36,671 bases of DNA from Pseudomonadota bacterium. GTDB taxonomy: Bacteria; Pseudomonadota; Alphaproteobacteria; Rhizobiales; Xanthobacteraceae. The notes under the pieces are model-generated. The model did no database searches. It was not told the origin of the DNA and worked only from the letters and a program-made list of their open reading frames with translations. This document shows, piece after piece, positions 16,905-24,715 of the stretch (within the stretch, counting starts at the first letter, position 1; each line of letters opens with the position of its first letter). The position numbers and the translations under genes are program-made. Location of the stretch: assembly GCA_023422775.1 (NCBI GenBank), contig JAFAGM010000037.1, positions 1 through 36,671 of the forward strand. The letters run 5' to 3'.

Positions 16905-18424
16905 ATTCGACCGCGGCGCTGGCCTGGTTTGCCCGGCACGAAATCCGCCTGGCCTGGCGCGAATGGCTGGCGATGATGACCGGCAGCCGCGGAAGGCGAA
17001 AGCGCGCCATCATCGCGCTGATCGTGTTCGCCGCCATCATGCACCTGCCCGCCTATGCCGTGATCGGCCGCTTCGCCAATCTGGCGCTTCCGCTCGGCAA
17101 GCCCGAGCTGATCGTCATTACGGCTACCATTTTTCTCGCATGGGCGCTGATGCTGTCTCAAGCGATCGAATCGGTGACGCGGGTGTTTTACGCCCGCGCC
17201 GATCTCGACCTCATCATGTCGTCGCCGGCGAACCTCGCCAACGTGTTCTCGGTGCGGATCGTGGCGATCGCGCTGTCGGTCACGGGGATGGCGCTGTTGC
17301 TGTCCACGCCCTTTGTCGACGTTCTCGCGTTCGGCGGCGGCTTGCGCTGGCTGTCCGCATTCGGCGTCGTCATCGCCATCGGTCTCACGGCCGCAGCCGT
17401 TGCGATCGCGATCACGGTATTGCTGTTCCGGCTGATCGGCCCCAGCCGCACACGGCTGGTGGCGCAGGTCGTGGCTGCCGTCATCGGCGCCGGCTTCGTC
17501 ATCGCACTGCAGGTCGCGGCGATCCTCTCCTACGGCACGCTGTCGCGTTTCGCCGTGCTGACATCGGACGCAGCGGCGGCCTATGCGCCCGCGCTCGACA
17601 GTCCGCTGTGGTGGCCGGCCCGCGCCGCGATCGGCGACGGCGCGGTACTGTCGCTGCTGGTTGCCGGCGGGCTCGTGCTGCTCGGCGCCGTGATGGCGAT
17701 CTTCTCGCCGCGATTTGCCGGCACCGCGGTCAGTGTTGCCGCGACCGCGCGGTCGGCGCGGCCCGGCGCAAAGGCGTCCGCGTTTCGCGGCGGGTCGCGA
17801 CAGCATACGTTGCGCGCCAAGGAATTTCTGCTGCTGCGGCGCGACCCCTGGCTGGTATCGCAGAGCCTGATGCAACTGCTCTATCTGGTGCCGCCGGCCC
17901 TGATGCTGTGGCGAAGCTTTTCGGAGAGCTCGGGCGCGATCGTGCTGATCACGCCCGTGATCGTGATGGCGGCCGGACAGCTCGCCGGCGGTCTCGCCTG
18001 GCTGACGATCTCGGGCGAGGATGCCGCCGACCTGGTCGCGACCGCGCCGCTGCCGCCTTCGCGCATCACGCGCGCCAAGGTCGAAGTCGTGCTGATGGTG
18101 ATCGCCGCGATATTCGCGCCGCTGATCGCCGCACTGGCCTTTGCCTCGATCACGCAGGCGCTGGTAACCGCGCTCGGCGTCATCGTTGCAACCATCTCCG
18201 CCGCCGCCATCCAGCTCTGGTTTCGCGTCCAGGCCAGGCGCAGCCAGTTCCGCCGCCGCCAGACCTCGTCACGGCTGGCGACTTTCGCGGAAGCGTTCTG
18301 CTCGATCGGCTGGGCCGCGACCGCGGCGCTGGCCGTCACCATCCCGGTTGCGGCCGTCATCAGCGGCGCAATGACCGCGGCAATTCTCGCGGCAACGTGG
18401 AAGATCAGCCCGCGGAGGAGCTGA
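16901..18424 (+). CDS. ABC transporter permease, large membrane protein
   Basis: This 507-residue protein has about ten or more hydrophobic helices, among them segments near 35-55, 70-95, 120-140 and 150-230, and further clusters in the C-terminal half. A basic cytoplasmic stretch lies mid-protein (around 285-310). It begins 4 bp inside the ATPase gene and therefore forms its membrane partner. It resembles fused or duplicated ABC-2 permeases in size and layout, but I recognise no diagnostic motif. The C-terminus is rich in Ala/Val helices and ends in KISPRRS. The function of the exporter is not deducible from the sequence. Confidence 0.82.
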   Translation: MNSTAALAWFARHEIRLAWREWLAMMTGSRGRRKRAIIALIVFAAIMHLPAYAVIGRFANLALPLGKPELIVITATIFLAWALMLSQAIESVTRVFYARADLDLIMSSPANLANVFSVRIVAIALSVTGMALLLSTPFVDVLAFGGGLRWLSAFGVVIAIGLTAAAVAIAITVLLFRLIGPSRTRLVAQVVAAVIGAGFVIALQVAAILSYGTLSRFAVLTSDAAAAYAPALDSPLWWPARAAIGDGAVLSLLVAGGLVLLGAVMAIFSPRFAGTAVSVAATARSARPGAKASAFRGGSRQHTLRAKEFLLLRRDPWLVSQSLMQLLYLVPPALMLWRSFSESSGAIVLITPVIVMAAGQLAGGLAWLTISGEDAADLVATAPLPPSRITRAKVEVVLMVIAAIFAPLIAALAFASITQALVTALGVIVATISAAAIQLWFRVQARRSQFRRRQTSSRLATFAEAFCSIGWAATAALAVTIPVAAVISGAMTAAILAATWKISPRRS

Positions 18425-18455
18425 AGCGCGCCAGCCGCATCACGCGCTTCGGTTG

Positions 18456-18471
18456 ACCTTGAATGTAAGGT
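18456..18471. promoter_or_regulatory. Possible antitoxin operator overlapping a -35-like element
   Basis: ACCTT (18456-18460) and AAGGT (18467-18471) form a perfect 5 bp inverted repeat with a 6-base centre. It lies 37 bp before the AbrB-type antitoxin start and overlaps a TTGACC (18453-18458) that could act as a -35 box. Antitoxins of this fold usually repress their own promoter at such palindromes. No good -10 box accompanies it, so this is a weak prediction. Confidence 0.35.
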
Positions 18472-18508
18472 TATTCTGTCTCACATATGGGGAACCCAGA
18501 GGTTTGCC

Positions 18509-18760
18509 ATGAGCACACTTACCGTCACCGCCAAAGGTCAGATCACGCTCCGAAAGGACGTACTTGAGCATCTGGGTGTTCACCCTGGCGAGAAAATCAC
18601 AGTGAACGAGCTCCCTGATGGCAGGATAGAGGTGAAGGCTGCCCGGCCAACCGGGCAGATTTCCGATGTGTTCGGGCTCCTGAAAAGAAAAGGCGGGCCA
18701 TCGCTGACGATCGAGGAAATGAACAAGATCGCCGCACGGGGCTGGGCCGGCAAGCGATGA
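18509..18760 (+). CDS. AbrB/MazE-fold (SpoVT-AbrB) antitoxin, VapB-like
   Basis: This 83-residue DNA-binding protein has the swapped-hairpin AbrB domain at residues 1-47 (LTVTAKGQITLRKDVLEHLG, then PGEKITVNELPDGRIEVKAA). Its C-terminal tail (about 50-83, with GLLKRKGGPSLTIEEM) is of the type that wraps around a PIN-domain toxin. AGAGG at 18498-18502 is well placed for ATG 18509. The stop overlaps the start of the next frame (ATGA), the standard arrangement of an antitoxin-toxin operon. The toxin gene is truncated (see next entry), so the antitoxin appears orphaned. A palindrome upstream may be its operator. Confidence 0.9.
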   Translation: MSTLTVTAKGQITLRKDVLEHLGVHPGEKITVNELPDGRIEVKAARPTGQISDVFGLLKRKGGPSLTIEEMNKIAARGWAGKR

Positions 18761-18900
18761 AGATCACCGTCGATACCGACGTCCTGGTCCGAGCCATCAC
18801 TGAAGATCACGAATCGCAAAGCAAAGCAGCGCAATCGACCTTGAAGCGAGTTGCTGCATCACCGGCCGGGTGCCGAACCGGTTTGCCATGCGGCAAAGTC
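18757..18900 (+). pseudogene. Truncated vapC-like PIN-domain toxin remnant
   Basis: The frame starts MKITVDTDVLVRAITEDHES, the classic PIN-domain beginning with the first metal-binding Asp (D6) in VDTDVLVRA. It continues to about residue 33 (QSTLKRVA) before losing any resemblance to PIN proteins. A complete VapC needs about 130 residues with three more acidic active-site residues. Here the convergent hydrolase gene ends at 18904 and occupies the space. The frame stays open to 19788, but only as antisense of that hydrolase. I tested the other two frames just after 18850 by eye and found no continuation, so a deletion or insertion junction near 18850-18900 is more likely than a simple frameshift. 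The remnant should not be a functional nuclease. Confidence 0.75.
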
Positions 18901-18903
18901 GAC

Positions 18904-19839
18904 CTACGTCCGCGTCAACTCCATGACAGCGGTGGCGAATGCTTCCGGCGCCTCCTGCGGCAGATTATGCCCCGCCCGCGGGATCACGCGATGGCCGCGA
19001 CGCGCGGCGAACTTTGGCGCGCTGGCAGTGCCGTCGGTCGCGGCGATGACGCCGTCGCCTGCACCGTCCATGGTGATCGATGGCACTGTAATGACAGGCA
19101 GCGCCGCCAGCCGGCGCTGGATGTCGGCATATTGCGGGTCGCCCTCGGCGAGGCCGAAACGGTGGCGATAGCTGTGGATCACCACATCGACGTAATCAGG
19201 GTTGTCGAAGGCCGCCGCCGTGCGCGCAAAACAGGCATCGTCGAACGGCCAGTGCGGCGACCATTGCGCCCACAATATCTTCGCGATCTCGTGCCGGTTG
19301 GCAGCGAGGCCGGCGCGGCCGCGCTCAAGCTGAAAGTAATACTGGTACCACAGCGCCACCTCGCGCTCCGGCTGCTGCGGCACCATGGCGTTGGCAATAT
19401 CCTGGATCAGATAGGAGTTGACGGAGACGAGCCCGATGCAGCGCTCTGGCCAGAGCGCCGCACCGACGCAGGCCGCGCGGCCACCCCAATCGTAGCCCGC
19501 GAACACCGCGCGCTTGATGGAAAGCGCATCCATCAGCGCCATCATGTCTGCGCCCATCGCCGCCTGCTCGCCCGAGCGCGGTGTCACGGATTCTCGAAAC
19601 CGCGTCGGGCCGTAGCCGCGCAAATAGGGAACGATGACGCGGCAGCCCTGTGCGGCAAGCTGCGGCGCGACGTCGACATAGGAGTGAATGTCGTAGGGAA
19701 ACCCGTGCATCAGCATGACGGGCGTGCCATCGGCAGGTCCCGCCTCGTAATAGGCGATGTTGAGAACGCCGGCGTCGACCTGCCGTAACGTTTCCAGGCG
19801 TTTTGAGGATGGTGCACGTGACGCGGTGGCTTCTGCCAT
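18904..19839 (-). CDS. Alpha/beta hydrolase, epoxide-hydrolase-like
   Basis: This 311-residue cytoplasmic enzyme of the alpha/beta-hydrolase fold has an oxyanion motif HGFP (45-48) and a nucleophile elbow GYDWGG with Asp 117 as nucleophile, not Ser. This marks the epoxide hydrolase / haloalkane dehalogenase branch. The catalytic His is H291 in AGHNLPQEAPEAF. A lid segment with tyrosines (WYQYYFQLERG) fits epoxide hydrolases. I chose ATG 19839 because GGGAGT lies at a good distance upstream; an in-frame start at 19866 lacks this. The 3' end abuts the truncated toxin gene. The natural substrate is unknown. Confidence 0.88.
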   Translation of the reverse strand: MAEATASRAPSSKRLETLRQVDAGVLNIAYYEAGPADGTPVMLMHGFPYDIHSYVDVAPQLAAQGCRVIVPYLRGYGPTRFRESVTPRSGEQAAMGADMMALMDALSIKRAVFAGYDWGGRAACVGAALWPERCIGLVSVNSYLIQDIANAMVPQQPEREVALWYQYYFQLERGRAGLAANRHEIAKILWAQWSPHWPFDDACFARTAAAFDNPDYVDVVIHSYRHRFGLAEGDPQYADIQRRLAALPVITVPSITMDGAGDGVIAATDGTASAPKFAARRGHRVIPRAGHNLPQEAPEAFATAVMELTRT

Positions 19840-19990
19840 GGCAGACTCCCAAGTGGAATTCCACACTATGGCACGACTGCCCGCAGATGAAGCAAATCCG
19901 GCGTACGGCTGTGCGCGAATGTCATCATGACGGGTCGAGAATTCGGCGATACAGTGCCGCCTGCGGCCGTTGCCGCGGATGGGTCATGCC

Positions 19991-20806
19991 ATGTTGCGAT
20001 CCCTTGCCGTCGCCCTCGCCTTTCTCGGTTCGCTGGTCCTGCCGGCCGCCGCCCAGCAGCCCCTCCGCAGCGAGTGCCTCGCCATGGCCAACGCGCCGCC
20101 GCGCGCGATCCCGGTCAGCCTGCAGCGTGTCGCCGCCAAGCCGCAGGAAGTCGCGATCACCTATGTCGGGCATTCCACCTACTACATCGACACGCCCGAA
20201 GGCGTGCGGATCGGAACCGATTTCAACGGTGCCTACCGGACCGGGCGGCTGCCCGATGTCGTCACCATGAACCGGGCGCACTCGACCCACTACACGCTGT
20301 TTCCCGACCCCAAGATCACGCACGTGCTGCACGGCTGGGGCGAAAGCGGACAGCCGGCGCTGGTTTCGAAGCGCGTCGGCGACGTCTACATCCGCAACGT
20401 GACCACCGATATCCGCCGCTACTATGGCGACGACGGCGGCGGAGGAATGATCCGGGACGGCAACTCGATCTTCATTTTCGAGGTCGCAGGCCTCTGCATC
20501 GGCCATCTTGGCCACCTGCACCACAAGCTCGACGAGTCGCATTTCGCGGCGATCGGCCGGCTCGATATCGTCATGGTGCCGATCGACGGCACCTACACGA
20601 TGTCGCTCGACGGCGTCTCCGAGATCACCAGGCGGCTGCGCGCCTCCGTGGTGCTGCCGATGCATCGGTTTGCCACCCCGCTCGACGAGTTCGTGCGCCT
20701 GATCGGCCAGCAATTCACCATCGACCAGCGGAGCGAGCGCACCCTGAAGATTTCGCGCGAGACCCTGCCGGGCACGCCGACGGTCATCATTCTGGATGGA
20801 GTGTGA
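19991..20806 (+). CDS. Exported MBL-fold (UlaG-like) protein with altered metal motif
   Basis: This is a periplasmic protein of about 271 residues. A Sec signal peptide (MLRSLAVALAFLGSLVLPAAA) is followed by a metallo-beta-lactamase fold of the Lactamase_B_3/UlaG type: ITYVGHSTYYIDTPEGVRIG, then GHLGHLHHK (H172, H175), and the late VLPMHRF (H225). The usual HxHxDH metal motif appears as NRAHSTHY (94-101), so the first His and the Asp seem replaced, which questions its hydrolase activity. The start is uncertain: ATGs at 19979 and 19991 are both in frame with poor ribosome sites. The divergent hydrolase starts 152 bp away. The same-strand amidohydrolase follows after a palindromic repeat. Confidence 0.8.
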   Translation: MLRSLAVALAFLGSLVLPAAAQQPLRSECLAMANAPPRAIPVSLQRVAAKPQEVAITYVGHSTYYIDTPEGVRIGTDFNGAYRTGRLPDVVTMNRAHSTHYTLFPDPKITHVLHGWGESGQPALVSKRVGDVYIRNVTTDIRRYYGDDGGGGMIRDGNSIFIFEVAGLCIGHLGHLHHKLDESHFAAIGRLDIVMVPIDGTYTMSLDGVSEITRRLRASVVLPMHRFATPLDEFVRLIGQQFTIDQRSERTLKISRETLPGTPTVIILDGV

Positions 20807-20830
20807 GTCGGGCGACAACTGCCTGCTGCC

Positions 20831-20908
20831 GTCATTGCGAGCGCAGCGAAGCAATCCATGGCGCCAAGAGTCGAGGAATGGATTGCTTCGCTGCGCTCGC
20901 AATGACGG
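20831..20908. repeat. Dispersed-type palindromic repeat, 29 bp perfect arms
   Basis: Arms 20831-20859 (starting CGTCATTGCGAGCGCAGCGA) and 20880-20908 are perfect reverse complements around a 20-base spacer. I recall this sequence as one of the abundant intergenic repeats of Bradyrhizobium and relatives. Only one copy is in this window, so its dispersed nature is prior knowledge. It lies between two same-direction genes (MBL protein and amidohydrolase), and its RNA would fold into a long hairpin that could reduce read-through or stabilise the upstream mRNA. Confidence 0.85.
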
Positions 20909-20951
20909 GAAACAAAACGAACAACAACAATACTGAATGGGAGCGAAATCC

Positions 20952-22004
20952 ATGGCTGTCAGCACCGTACCGTTCACCAGCAGCGGGCTTTTTGCCAACC
21001 CGCGCGAAGACTGGCTCGCACAGTACACCGAAGAGATCATCGATCCGGCGCGACCGATCGTCGATCCGCATCATCACCTCTGGGAACGCGGCGGGCTGCG
21101 CTACATGATCGAGGAGATGGCGGCCGACATGGCGTCCGGCCACAACATCGTCGCGACCGTCTATGTCGACTGCCGCTCGATGTACCGCGCCAACGGACCC
21201 GAGGCGTTCCGTCCCGTCGGCGAAGTCGAGTTCGCCAACGGCGTCGCGGCGATGTCGGCCAGCGGCGGCTATGGCAAGGGCGCGATGTGCGCCGGCATTG
21301 TCAGCCATGTCAGCCTGCTGCTCGGCGAGGGCGCGAAAGCGGTGCTGGAGGCGGAGATCGCCGCCGGCAACGGGCGCTTCCGCGGCATCCGCCATTCTTC
21401 CGCCTGGGACGCCGATCCTGACGTCGCCGGCATGTACGCATCCCGACCGAAAGGCCTGCTGCTCGATACCACCTTCCGCAAGGGATTTGCATGTCTCGCA
21501 CCGCTCAACCTGAGCTTCGACGCCTGGCTGTTCCATCCGCAGATCGGCGAACTCACCGATCTCGCCCGCGCCTTTCCGGACACCAGAATCGTGCTGGATC
21601 ATTGCGGCGGCCCCGTCGGCGTCGGCCGCTTTGCCGGCCGGCGCGAGGAAGTCTTCCCGGAATGGAAGGCGTCGATCCGCGAGATCGCCAAATGCGAGAA
21701 CGTCGTAGTGAAGCTCGGCGGGCTCGCGATGTGCCTGCTCGGCTACGACTTCCACCTGCGGCCGAAGCCGCCCTCCTCCGAGGAAGCAGCAGCCGCGTGG
21801 CGGCCGTATATCGAAACCTGCATCGAGGCCTTCGGGCCGAACCGGTGCATGTTCGAAAGCAATTTCCCGCCGGACAAAGGCCAGTGCAGCTATCAGGTTA
21901 TCTTCAACGCCTTCAAGCGGCTGGCGGCGCAATACAGCGAGGCCGAGAAGACCGCGCTGTTTTCGAAGACCGCGACGGATTTCTACAAGCTCAAGCTGGA
22001 TTGA
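20952..22004 (+). CDS. Amidohydrolase family (Amidohydro_2) TIM-barrel hydrolase or decarboxylase
   Basis: This 350-residue cytoplasmic enzyme shows the metal-binding start of the Amidohydro_2 family, IVDPHHHLWE (36-45), the mid-barrel RGIRHSSAWD, IVLDHCGG with the catalytic His, and the C-terminal CMFESNFPPD, where the family usually has SD near FP. Members hydrolyse lactones or cyclic amides or decarboxylate aromatic acids; the sequence does not say which. ATG 20952 is preceded by GGGAG; the in-frame ATG at 20937 lacks a ribosome site. It ends 25 bp from the convergent aminopeptidase gene. Confidence 0.88.
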   Translation: MAVSTVPFTSSGLFANPREDWLAQYTEEIIDPARPIVDPHHHLWERGGLRYMIEEMAADMASGHNIVATVYVDCRSMYRANGPEAFRPVGEVEFANGVAAMSASGGYGKGAMCAGIVSHVSLLLGEGAKAVLEAEIAAGNGRFRGIRHSSAWDADPDVAGMYASRPKGLLLDTTFRKGFACLAPLNLSFDAWLFHPQIGELTDLARAFPDTRIVLDHCGGPVGVGRFAGRREEVFPEWKASIREIAKCENVVVKLGGLAMCLLGYDFHLRPKPPSSEEAAAAWRPYIETCIEAFGPNRCMFESNFPPDKGQCSYQVIFNAFKRLAAQYSEAEKTALFSKTATDFYKLKLD

Positions 22005-22015
22005 CGGTGGCGGGC

Positions 22016-22034
22016 CGTGAGGTATCGCCTCACG
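22016..22034. terminator. Short hairpin between convergent genes
   Basis: CGTGAGG (22016-22022) pairs perfectly with CCTCACG (22028-22034) around the loop TATCG. It fills the gap between the amidohydrolase stop and the convergent aminopeptidase stop and overlaps the latter. The stem is short and lacks a T tract, so its terminator role is tentative. Confidence 0.4.
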
Positions 22035-23286
22035 CCCACTCGCCCTTGCGCATGACCGGGACGCTGCGCCCGTCGGCGTGAATGCCGTCGATATCGGTCT
22101 CGCTTGATCCGATCATCCAGTCGATGTGAATGAGGCTCTTGTTGCCGCCCTGGTCTGCGATCTGCTGCGGCGTCAGCTTGTCGCCGCCGACGAAGCATTT
22201 CGAATAGCATTGCCCGAGCGCGATGTGGGAGGCCGCGTTCTCGTCGAACAGCGTGTTGAAAAACAGCAACCCGCTTTTGGAGATCGGCGAGGAATGCGGC
22301 ACCAGCGCCACCTCGCCAAGGCGAGCCGCGCCCTCATCGGTGTCGAGCACCTTCTTCAGCACTTCCTCGCCGCGTGAGGCCTTCGCCTCGACGATGCGGC
22401 CTTCCTCGAACCTCACCTGGATGTTGTCGATCAGGGTACCCTGATAGGACAGCGGCTTGGAGGAGACAACGTGCCCACTCACCCGCCGGCAATGCGGCGT
22501 GGTGAACACTTCCTCGGTTGGGATATTGGCATTGCAGGTGATGCCGTTCTTCGCCGTCGAGGCGCCGCCTTCCCATTCATGGCCGTCGGCGAGGCCGATC
22601 GTCAGATCGGTGCCGGGGCCGGAATATTTCAGCGCGTTGAACCGCTGGCCGTTGAGCCAGTCGGTCCGCTCGCGCAACACCGCGTTGTGTTTCTCCCACG
22701 CGGCGACGGCGCCGTCCTGATCCACCCGCGAGGCCGCAAAGATCGCATCCGCCAGTTTCGTCACCGCGACGTCCTCGGGAACGTCGGGGAATACCAGCCT
22801 GGCCCAGGACGGGCTGGGATAGGCGATGATGTTCCAGTTGGTGTCGAAGTTGACGATCTTCTCCAGCGCCGGCTGATAGGCGATCGAATTGGCCTTGCTG
22901 GCGCGCGCGACTTTTGCGGGGTCCTCGCCCGACAGCAGCATCGGATTGTCGCCGACGACGGCAAGCCGCGCGGTGTTGGCGCTGAACGCCTTGGCCATGC
23001 CCTCATAGAGCCAGCCGGCGGCGCGATCGAAACTCTCATCGTGACCGTAGCGGTAGCGCGCCAGCGTGATCTCCTCGTCCGAAAAAAACGAAGTCACGAT
23101 ACCCGCGCCCGCCTTGTAGGCATGCTCGGCGATCCGGCGAACCAGCGGCAGCGCGACCGAAGGGGCCGTCAGCAGCAGATCCTGGCCCGGCTGCAGCCGC
23201 AATCCGACCTTGACGGCGACTTCGGCGAGGCGGTCGAGTTTCACGGGATCGATCGAGGCGGAGACGTTGCGCTGGTGTGCGGTCAT
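22030..23286 (-). CDS. M29-family metallo-aminopeptidase (AmpS/PepS type)
   Basis: This 418-residue dizinc aminopeptidase should remove N-terminal residues from peptides in the cytoplasm. The six family metal and catalytic residues can be followed: E258/E259 in NIPTEEVFTTP, E325 in RLGEVALVP, H354 in ASHIALGQ, Y361 in CYSK, and H387 and D389 in LIHIDWMIGS. The N-terminal half (about 1-235) is the smaller regulatory or cap domain. GAGGACC precedes ATG 23286. The gene is the third of a minus-strand run, 55 bp after the lyase gene, so it is probably co-transcribed with it and the helicase. Confidence 0.93.
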   Translation of the reverse strand: MTAHQRNVSASIDPVKLDRLAEVAVKVGLRLQPGQDLLLTAPSVALPLVRRIAEHAYKAGAGIVTSFFSDEEITLARYRYGHDESFDRAAGWLYEGMAKAFSANTARLAVVGDNPMLLSGEDPAKVARASKANSIAYQPALEKIVNFDTNWNIIAYPSPSWARLVFPDVPEDVAVTKLADAIFAASRVDQDGAVAAWEKHNAVLRERTDWLNGQRFNALKYSGPGTDLTIGLADGHEWEGGASTAKNGITCNANIPTEEVFTTPHCRRVSGHVVSSKPLSYQGTLIDNIQVRFEEGRIVEAKASRGEEVLKKVLDTDEGAARLGEVALVPHSSPISKSGLLFFNTLFDENAASHIALGQCYSKCFVGGDKLTPQQIADQGGNKSLIHIDWMIGSSETDIDGIHADGRSVPVMRKGEWA

Positions 23287-23341
23287 GACAGGTCCTCAAG
23301 AGCAGTCGTTCGTACAGAGATAGGCAACCCGGCCGGACTTC

Positions 23342-24703
23342 TCAACGTCCCGAAGACGCAATCACCCGATCCACCATTTCAGGCGCGAGGCCGAGATAGC
23401 TCCGCGGCGATGTCAGCCGATTGATCGTCGCACGATCGATGCGCGCGGAAACCCGCGGGTCTGCAGAGAGCGCATCCGCCAGCGTCATGGCCTTTTCGTT
23501 GGCGACGCGGCAGGCGTCGTAGACGACGTCGTGCGCCTCCTGACGGCCGAGATCGGGCGCCAGCCCCATCATCACGGCTTCGGCAACGATCAATCCACGG
23601 CTGATATCGAGATTCTCCGCCATCTTCTTCTCGTCGACGATCAGCCCGCCAAGCGCGAACTTCGCCTGATGGAGACTCCCTGCGGTCAGCACAAAGCTCT
23701 CCGGGATCGCCATCCATTCGGCATGCCAGGGCCCGGTGGCGCGCTCGAAATCCTGCACCATCGCATCCAGCATCAGGCCGGCGTGCTGACGCACGCCCTT
23801 GGCCGCCGCCAGCATCAGTTCCGACGAAATCGGATTGCGCTTCTGCGGCATAGTCGAGGATGCGCCGCGGCCCTTGACAAAGGGCTCGTAGACTTCGCCG
23901 AACTCCGTCGAAGCCATCATCATGATGTCGAGCGCGATCTTGCCGAGCGAGCCGGTGACGACGGCCAGAAAATTGATCGCTTCCGCCAAGCCGTCGCGCG
24001 CGACATGCCAAGTGGAGACGGGGACACCGAGGCCGAGTTCTTCGCACAGCGCCTTCTGAACCTCAAAGCCCTTGTCGCCCAGCGAAGCCAGCGTACCGGC
24101 GGCGCCCGCGAACTGGCCGACGAGGACGCGCGGCTTCAATTGCGCGAGCCGCTCGGTATGGCGGTCGAACATCGCAAGCCAGATCGCGGTTTTGTAGCCG
24201 AACGTCACCGGCAAGGCCTGCTGCAGATGGGTGCGGCCCGCCATCGGCGTATCGCGGTAGCGCTTCGAGAGACCAGCAAGGATGCCGCGCAGCGCAGAGA
24301 TGTCAGCCTCGAGGATTTCAAGGCCGGCGCGCACCTGCAGGATCACGGCGGTATCCATGATGTCCTGCGTGGTCGCGCCCCAATGCACGTAGCGCCCGGC
24401 GTCGCCGCACTGCTTCACCATCTGGTGCACCAGCGGCAGGATCGGATAGCCGACGATATCGGTCTCCTGGCGAAGCAGGTCGAAATCGAGCGCCGAGACG
24501 TCGGTCCGCTTCGCGATCTCGTCGGCCGCTTCTACCGGAATCACGCCGCAGCACGCCTCGGCTTTCGCCAATGCCACTTCGACCTCGGCGTAACGGGAGA
24601 CCAGGCTGAAATCCGAAAACACCTCGCGCATGGCCGCCGTTCCGAACGCGTCGCGGAACAGGATGGAGTCGAGGACGGTGGTCGAGGTCGGGAAAGTAGC
24701 CAT
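23342..24703 (-). CDS. Fumarase/aspartase-superfamily lyase (adenylosuccinate lyase / PcaB-like)
   Basis: This 453-residue homotetrameric lyase-type enzyme carries the superfamily signature SSTMPQKRNP (282-291). The catalytic His region is GRTHLQQALP (H158), and YVHWGATTQD lies at 105-114. WHAEWMAIPE in the second half is typical of the 3-carboxy-cis,cis-muconate cycloisomerase (PcaB) branch and of adenylosuccinate-lyase-like paralogues. No other protocatechuate-pathway genes lie nearby, so the substrate is open. GAGAGGT lies between the helicase stop and ATG 24703, only 12 bp apart, implying an operon. Confidence 0.87.
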   Translation of the reverse strand: MATFPTSTTVLDSILFRDAFGTAAMREVFSDFSLVSRYAEVEVALAKAEACCGVIPVEAADEIAKRTDVSALDFDLLRQETDIVGYPILPLVHQMVKQCGDAGRYVHWGATTQDIMDTAVILQVRAGLEILEADISALRGILAGLSKRYRDTPMAGRTHLQQALPVTFGYKTAIWLAMFDRHTERLAQLKPRVLVGQFAGAAGTLASLGDKGFEVQKALCEELGLGVPVSTWHVARDGLAEAINFLAVVTGSLGKIALDIMMMASTEFGEVYEPFVKGRGASSTMPQKRNPISSELMLAAAKGVRQHAGLMLDAMVQDFERATGPWHAEWMAIPESFVLTAGSLHQAKFALGGLIVDEKKMAENLDISRGLIVAEAVMMGLAPDLGRQEAHDVVYDACRVANEKAMTLADALSADPRVSARIDRATINRLTSPRSYLGLAPEMVDRVIASSGR

Positions 24704-24715
24704 GTCACAGACCTC

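Noticed and set aside
16673..17875. Minus-strand 400-codon frame opposite the ABC exporter genes
   Set aside because: It has a low-complexity Arg/His/Gln-rich composition and covers two overlapping genuine transporter genes.
18901..19788. Continuation of the toxin frame for about 300 codons
   Set aside because: After about residue 33 it is simply antisense to the alpha/beta hydrolase, so the long frame is not a fusion protein.
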